Assembly (NCBI GenBank): GCA_947305065.1
Contig: CAMZCT010000005.1
Location: forward strand, 28,488-92,487
Direction: 5' to 3'
DNA from: an uncultured Mycoplasmatota bacterium
GTDB lineage: Bacteria; Bacillota_I; Bacilli_A; RF39; UBA660
DNA: 64,000 nucleotides
A model generated the notes under the pieces. That model was given only the letters and a program-made list of their open reading frames with translations, was not told the DNA's origin and ran no database searches. Below, piece by piece: positions 60,136-64,000 of this stretch. Both the position numbers and the translations under genes were made by a program. Numbering within the stretch: position 1 is the first letter of the stretch; every line of letters begins with the position of its first letter.

Positions 60136-60687
60136 TACTTTAATAATTTTTTTTAATGGTGCTGGTTCTATTGAAATAACATAATCGCCATATATTTTAG
60201 CATCAATAAGTTCTTCTGCATCATAATTCTCTACTAGATTAACACTTACTATTTTATTACCAACAAGTATATATCCATCTGGTGCATAAAAGTCAATAAC
60301 TGTATCTATTTGATAAATAGCTTTTCCATCTGTACTAAGTGTATATCCTCTTGGCAAATTGCCATCATCAACAGTAAGTTTATAACAAATATTATTAGGC
60401 CCCATTGTATAACCCCCAGGAGGTTCTAAAACAGTAACACCATCTACAACTTCTTCGACAGGTTTAGCTAATAACAAATTTATATTATCTACCCTTATAG
60501 TAACCTCATCGTCATGTTTTGAATCCTCATAAGCAAATTGTTGTTCACTAACAATTTTTTTATTAATACCACAACTAGTTAACATCGCAGATACACCTAA
60601 TAATAACACGGTTAATCCTTTTAATGCATATTTACGTCTTTTAGAAGTATTTAAATCCGCCTCTTTTGTGCTAACTACTTTTTCCAT
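60133..60687 (-). CDS. Putative lipoprotein
   Basis: 184 residues. Basic N-region (SKRRKYALKG), hydrophobic segment (LTVLLLGVSAMLTSC) ending in a lipobox (MLTSC, Cys about 39). Two repeats of a short hydrophilic-beta motif follow (EPPGGYTMGPNNICYKLTVDDG, YAPDGYILVGNKIVSV). The SKRR could mimic a Tat-type twin Arg, but this is not certain. RBS GGGTGAG. Lies between the terminator and metG, in the same direction as metG. Confidence 0.75.
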   Translation of the reverse strand: MEKVVSTKEADLNTSKRRKYALKGLTVLLLGVSAMLTSCGINKKIVSEQQFAYEDSKHDDEVTIRVDNINLLLAKPVEEVVDGVTVLEPPGGYTMGPNNICYKLTVDDGNLPRGYTLSTDGKAIYQIDTVIDFYAPDGYILVGNKIVSVNLVENYDAEELIDAKIYGDYVISIEPAPLKKIIKV

Positions 60688-60722
60688 AAATCACTCACCC
60701 AATTAATATTAACTATGCATTA

Positions 60723-62330
60723 CTATTCATCAATACGATCGTATAAAATACCATAATTATTAACTTTAATATCACCTTTAATTACTTCTTCTTCCCATTT
60801 ATATTCTTTTAAAGACAACATATCTTTAATCTTCTCTGAGGCATCAATCATAAATGGTTTAATAAGATTAGCAATATTAGCCATCATATATACACAAGTA
60901 TAAGTAATATTATTAAACTCCGTTAAATCTTCATTTTTAACTTTTACCCACGGTTCATTAGAATCATAATACTTATTAGCGTTAGAAATATATTCTAATA
61001 TTTGTGAAATAGCATTTCTAAATTCTCCCTTTTCAATAGCTTCTCCAACACTCTTATAAGCTGCTTTAGTAGCTTTTTTAACGTCTTTGTCTATTTCCCC
61101 TTCAGTAATAACTCCATCAAACTTTTTATTAATAAATCCTAAATTTCTATTAACGAAATTACCTAATTGACCTACTAAATATTTATTATGGCATTGTACT
61201 AATTCTTCAATAGAGCAATTAGTATCATGAGTTTCTGGACCAAAATAAGTAAAATAAAATCTTAAAGTATCCTTAGGGAATCTCTCTAATAATTCATTTA
61301 CCGTAAAGAAATTACCTTTACTCTTACTCATCTTTTGATCATTTAAATTAACATAAGCAGATGAAACTATATAATCAGGTAAACGATAATTATACTCTAA
61401 TCCAGATACTAAAGCTGGGAATATTGTCGTATGAAAAGGTATATTATCCTTACCATGTACATAGTAAGTTCTTAAATTCTTATTATCATTAGATAAGAAC
61501 TTATCAAAATCTAATCCACGTTCATCAGCTACTTTTTGTCCAGCTGATAAATACCCCATTACAGCTTCTATCCATACATAAATTCTTTTATCTTCAAATC
61601 CTTCTACTGGAACTGGTATTCCCCAATCCAATTGTCTAGTAGCTGCTCTATCTCTAAGTCCTGTATCTATATATTTTTGCGCTTCACCAATAGCATTTTT
61701 TCTCCATAAGCTACTATTATTCTTTATTAAATCTTGTAAAACACTTTCAAAAGCAGTTAATTTAAAATATAAATGCTTATTATCTTTTGTTACAGTTTCA
61801 GAACCACATATTTTACAATGTTTATCTAATACCTCTTCACTATCTAAAGAAGTTAAACACTCCTCACATTGATCTCCTGTACTTACTCCACCACAATTTG
61901 GGCATTTCCCAACAATTTCTCTATCTGATAAAAATTTATTACATTTTTCACAAAATACAGCTGGTTCCATTTTTTCATAAATCCAACCATTCTCTTTTAA
62001 TCTTAAGAATTGTTTTTGAACATAATTGCTATGATAATCTGTCATAGTATTTGTATATAAATCATACTCAAATCCTAAATTATTAAATGATTTAACAAAT
62101 TCTTCATGATAATAATTTGCTATCTTTTCAGGAGTAGTATTTTCTTTTCTTGCTCTTTCAGTAATTGGTGTACCATGACAGTCAGATCCTGATACATAAA
62201 TTACATTATCTCCCTTTCCTCTATAATATTTAGCTAAAATATCCCCAGGAAGCAAAGCAGCTAAATGACCAACATGTAAAAAATAGTTGGAATAAGGCCA
62301 TGCTCCTCCTATAAAAATATCTTTACTCAT
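60723..62330 (-). CDS. metG: Methionyl-tRNA synthetase
   Basis: 535 residues from ATG 62330 (AGGAAGG upstream; the longer frame covers the T-box tail). Class I synthetase with WPYSNYFLHVGHL, zinc knuckle with two CxxC pairs (CEKCNKF, CPNCGG, CEEC, CKICG) and the KMSKSKGN signature QKMSKSKGNFF. Charges tRNA-Met with methionine. Length lacks the C-terminal tRNA-binding domain seen in long MetRS. Controlled by a T-box with an AUG specifier. Confidence 0.98.
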   Translation of the reverse strand: MSKDIFIGGAWPYSNYFLHVGHLAALLPGDILAKYYRGKGDNVIYVSGSDCHGTPITERARKENTTPEKIANYYHEEFVKSFNNLGFEYDLYTNTMTDYHSNYVQKQFLRLKENGWIYEKMEPAVFCEKCNKFLSDREIVGKCPNCGGVSTGDQCEECLTSLDSEEVLDKHCKICGSETVTKDNKHLYFKLTAFESVLQDLIKNNSSLWRKNAIGEAQKYIDTGLRDRAATRQLDWGIPVPVEGFEDKRIYVWIEAVMGYLSAGQKVADERGLDFDKFLSNDNKNLRTYYVHGKDNIPFHTTIFPALVSGLEYNYRLPDYIVSSAYVNLNDQKMSKSKGNFFTVNELLERFPKDTLRFYFTYFGPETHDTNCSIEELVQCHNKYLVGQLGNFVNRNLGFINKKFDGVITEGEIDKDVKKATKAAYKSVGEAIEKGEFRNAISQILEYISNANKYYDSNEPWVKVKNEDLTEFNNITYTCVYMMANIANLIKPFMIDASEKIKDMLSLKEYKWEEEVIKGDIKVNNYGILYDRIDE

Positions 62331-62361
62331 AAAAATCATCCTTCCTTTACAACGAGTTCCA

Positions 62362-62582
62362 AAAAAGAAAAAGCAATCCATCCCAAAGGACGAATTGCTC
62401 GTGGTACCACCTTAATTACTTCTTAATATCTTAATGCGATAAACATTATATCTTACTACTACTTCAGATATAAAACTCCCAAGCCATGTTCAAATACTCT
62501 TCACTAAGAAAGGCTTTCACCCGCTGACCTCTCATCTCTAATAGCTACTAACTATTTTACTCTCTTGTTCCTCGTTTTTCTA
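62362..62582 (-). promoter_or_regulatory. T-box riboswitch controlling metG
   Basis: Stem I region with the specifier ATG at 62485-62487 (AACATGGC), T-box sequence AAGGTGGTACCACG (62400-62413), then the terminator AGCAATTCGTCC...GGATGGATTGCT and T run (62362-62399). Uncharged tRNA-Met would stabilise the antiterminator and let RNA polymerase reach metG. The specifier fits Met. Confidence 0.93.
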
Positions 62583-62588
62583 ATAACA

Positions 62589-62617
62589 ATTAAACTACAA
62601 AATCATCTGTTTGTCAA
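62589..62617 (-). promoter_or_regulatory. Promoter of the metG T-box transcript
   Basis: TTGACA (62612-62617)-17 bp-TTTAAT (62589-62594), minus strand; it begins just before the T-box. Confidence 0.8.
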
Positions 62618-62623
62618 AGCTTT

Positions 62624-63427
62624 TTATTTTATCTCTATTATCTCTAAATCATCAGGTACAATTACATTATTACTAAAGTAATCTTTAGCTTCCTTAGTAT
62701 ACAATTCTTTTCTATCTTTATGGGATTCCTCTGTATGATATAGTATTAAATTCTTAATATTTAAAGGTTCCATCTTTTCACAAACCGATTTAACTGTTGA
62801 ATGATGTTCTTTAACTATCCTAGGTATACCTTCTTCACTATCTAAACAAAAAGCTTCATGCATTACATAATCTGCATTTTCTATTCTCTTATATTGGCTT
62901 TCATCACATATCTCATCCCCTAAAAAGACTAACCTTTTACCACTACTTAATATAGTTTCAAAACCATAAAGCTCTTCCCCTTTGGCATGTGTATCAAAGA
63001 AAGTATAATCTAAGCCATTTATATTATGAATATCCCCATCTTTTAAAACAACATATTCAATTACTTTATCTAAAGCATCTAATAGTTCAATAGGTAATAC
63101 CAATTTAGATATTCCTATAATTGCTTTATAAACATATTCACTACAATAAATAGATACTTTTTCTTTGTATCTACCAGTTATTACCATGCCAGATATCTTT
63201 CTATATAACCAAATCAAACCAAATATATGATCTGTATGAGCATGAGAAATAAATATATGACTTAGTTTACCGATATCTACATTTAGAATTTTTAATCTTT
63301 TTTCGATTTCTATGCTTCCCCCAGCATCTACAAGAAAATCACCCATTTCATTTTGAAGAACAAAACAAGTATTATATAACTCTATTGCCTTACCACAACC
63401 TGTACCTAACATTAATACTCTCTCCAT
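62624..63427 (-). CDS. MBL-fold hydrolase of the RNase Z / phosphodiesterase type
   Basis: 267 residues. Metallo-beta-lactamase motif ISHAHTDHIFGLIWL (HxHxDH), distal Asp/His ligands FLGDEICDE and EEHHSTV, and NLILYHTEESHK. Relatives include RNase Z and cyclic phosphodiesterases; which substrate cannot be told because the RNase Z exosite is not recognised. RBS AGGTG. Two genes of this small cluster (MBL then HIT) are transcribed toward metG. Confidence 0.85.
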   Translation of the reverse strand: MERVLMLGTGCGKAIELYNTCFVLQNEMGDFLVDAGGSIEIEKRLKILNVDIGKLSHIFISHAHTDHIFGLIWLYRKISGMVITGRYKEKVSIYCSEYVYKAIIGISKLVLPIELLDALDKVIEYVVLKDGDIHNINGLDYTFFDTHAKGEELYGFETILSSGKRLVFLGDEICDESQYKRIENADYVMHEAFCLDSEEGIPRIVKEHHSTVKSVCEKMEPLNIKNLILYHTEESHKDRKELYTKEAKDYFSNNVIVPDDLEIIEIK

Positions 63428-63435
63428 ACTTACAC

Positions 63436-63867
63436 CTACTTTTCTTCTTGCATATACTTAATTACTTTATCAAGTATTTCTTGATTATACGGATCCCCAA
63501 CTCTTATATTAACAACATATGGCCAATCGGCATCTTTCCAAGTTAAATCAAACATTTCAATATCTTTATCGTACCTAGGAAAAGCATGATAATGAACAAT
63601 ACGATCTTTCATCATAACCGCCATATAATTAAAACTTAGAGCCCCAAACTTGTCTGTACATAAATCTTCATACCACTTTATTACCTTAGGATACTCTAAA
63701 GCTTCTTCCTCTGTCATTTCTCCTATAGAAGGACACTCTCTTTTTAAAGCAATAATTGCCGCTCCTATGGTAACTTGTTTAGCTCTAATACAAACTATCC
63801 AATGTTCAAATTCTTTAATAGTATTAATATCTGGTTTAAACTTACTTAAAAATTCTAAATTACTCAT
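63436..63867 (-). CDS. HIT-like nucleotide hydrolase/transferase
   Basis: 143 residues. The C-terminal half contains HYHAFPRY, which looks like the HIT histidine triad with the third His replaced by Phe (H-x-H-x-F), plus FGALSFNYMAVMMKDRIVH before it. If functional, it would hydrolyse dinucleoside polyphosphates; the missing third His may abolish activity. No signal peptide. RBS AGAAGGTG. Confidence 0.65.
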   Translation of the reverse strand: MSNLEFLSKFKPDINTIKEFEHWIVCIRAKQVTIGAAIIALKRECPSIGEMTEEEALEYPKVIKWYEDLCTDKFGALSFNYMAVMMKDRIVHYHAFPRYDKDIEMFDLTWKDADWPYVVNIRVGDPYNQEILDKVIKYMQEEK

Positions 63868-63887
63868 AACTATTCACCTTCTAAATA

Positions 63888-63916
63888 ATTATAACACGTA
63901 TAATACTGACTAGTAA
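63888..63916 (-). promoter_or_regulatory. Promoter of the HIT-like gene
   Basis: TTACTA (63911-63916)-17 bp-TATAAT with TG (63888-63893), minus strand. Confidence 0.6.
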
Positions 63917-63926
63917 ATTGATGAAG

Positions 63927-63954
63927 TTGCTAATCATTGATTTATTAGTATAAT
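63927..63954 (+). promoter_or_regulatory. Promoter reading rightward off the window
   Basis: TTGCTA (63927-63932)-16 bp-TATAAT (63949-63954), plus strand, running directly into the palindrome. The gene it serves lies beyond the window. Confidence 0.5.
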
Positions 63955-63988
63955 AATTTTTACTTATTTTATAAAATAAGTAAAAATT
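63955..63988. repeat. 34-bp perfect AT-rich palindrome
   Basis: A 17-bp arm (AATTTTTACTTATTTTA) and its exact complement with no loop, starting one base after the -10 of a rightward promoter. It can be an operator for a dimeric repressor covering the transcription start, or a bidirectional terminator for sequences outside the window. Confidence 0.7.
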
Positions 63989-64000
63989 GTACGATTGAGT

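Noticed and set aside
1..64000. Mycoplasma code 4 (TGA as Trp)
   Set aside because: TGA acts as stop for several genes and Trp codons are TGG throughout.
1..64000. CRISPR array, rRNA genes or prophage
   Set aside because: No regularly spaced direct repeats, no rRNA sequence, no phage structural genes.

Overview
The window is chromosomal DNA of a very AT-rich monoderm bacterium. Gene order and protein families point to Bacillota, class Bacilli (gut RF39/Mycoplasmatota-like or Erysipelotrichia-like lineages are plausible; I cannot fix the taxon). Evidence: Bacillus-type operons (ireB-ruvX-DUF1292-mltG-trmR-trhP1-trhP2-greA; rplU-prp-rpmA-obgE), the Firmicute L27 N-terminal extension with its Prp protease, a T-box before metG, an L21 leader, purine-rich Shine-Dalgarno sites, and extended -10 promoters of the type TGnTATAAT. 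TGA is used as stop and Trp is TGG, so this is code 11 and not the Mycoplasma code. Almost all genes lie on the minus strand.

Layout. 1-2.7 kb is accessory: two genes (a guanine-deaminase-like enzyme and a glycosyltransferase), each flanked by the same ~195-bp upstream repeat and 38-bp downstream repeat, lie inside a plus-strand small gene. Removing positions 231-2367 rejoins that gene in frame, so this looks like a two-unit array of mobile gene cassettes. 2.7-7.7 kb: DUF1003 and CNNM/CBS membrane proteins, a zinc-ribbon membrane protein and a 720-residue surface protein. 7.7-7.95 kb: tRNA-Leu(UAG) and tRNA-Ile2(CAU). 8-19 kb: a run of lineage-type membrane-anchored proteins (two paralogous zinc-ribbon receptors, a WG-repeat protein, a GH25 muramidase). 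19-25 kb: xseB, xseA, nusB, mutS, and a complete miniature transcription unit for a 26-residue membrane peptide. 25-28.4 kb: HD phosphohydrolase, a PDZ/Lon-type protease and three pilin-like or surface proteins. 28.5-34.6 kb: lon, tig, a sortase-motif surface protein, greA. 34.7-39.3 kb: the tRNA 5-hydroxyuridine/methoxyuridine operon with mltG, ruvX and ireB. 39.4-41.6 kb: ruvA, a nucleotidase, ruvB, with a LexA-like box in the promoter. 41.6-46.4 kb: a DUF1287 protein, a lipoprotein, a Ca-type P-ATPase and a CmpB-like membrane protein. 46.4-50.1 kb: a Tad-type pilus motor (CpaE, CpaF, TadB, TadC). 50.2-54.7 kb: a membrane-tethered amidase, obgE, rpmA, prp, rplU. 54.7-58.7 kb: two tandem paralogous unknown proteins, radC, an unknown protein. 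58.8-60.1 kb (plus strand): PrsW-type protease and a small membrane protein. 60.1-64 kb: lipoprotein, metG with T-box, MBL-fold hydrolase, HIT-like protein, and a 34-bp perfect palindrome at the right edge.

The most unusual part is the left 2.7 kb. No CRISPR array, rRNA operon, IS transposase, recombinase or complete phage is visible. Starts were reassigned where the Shine-Dalgarno site or promoter showed that the longest ORF began too early.
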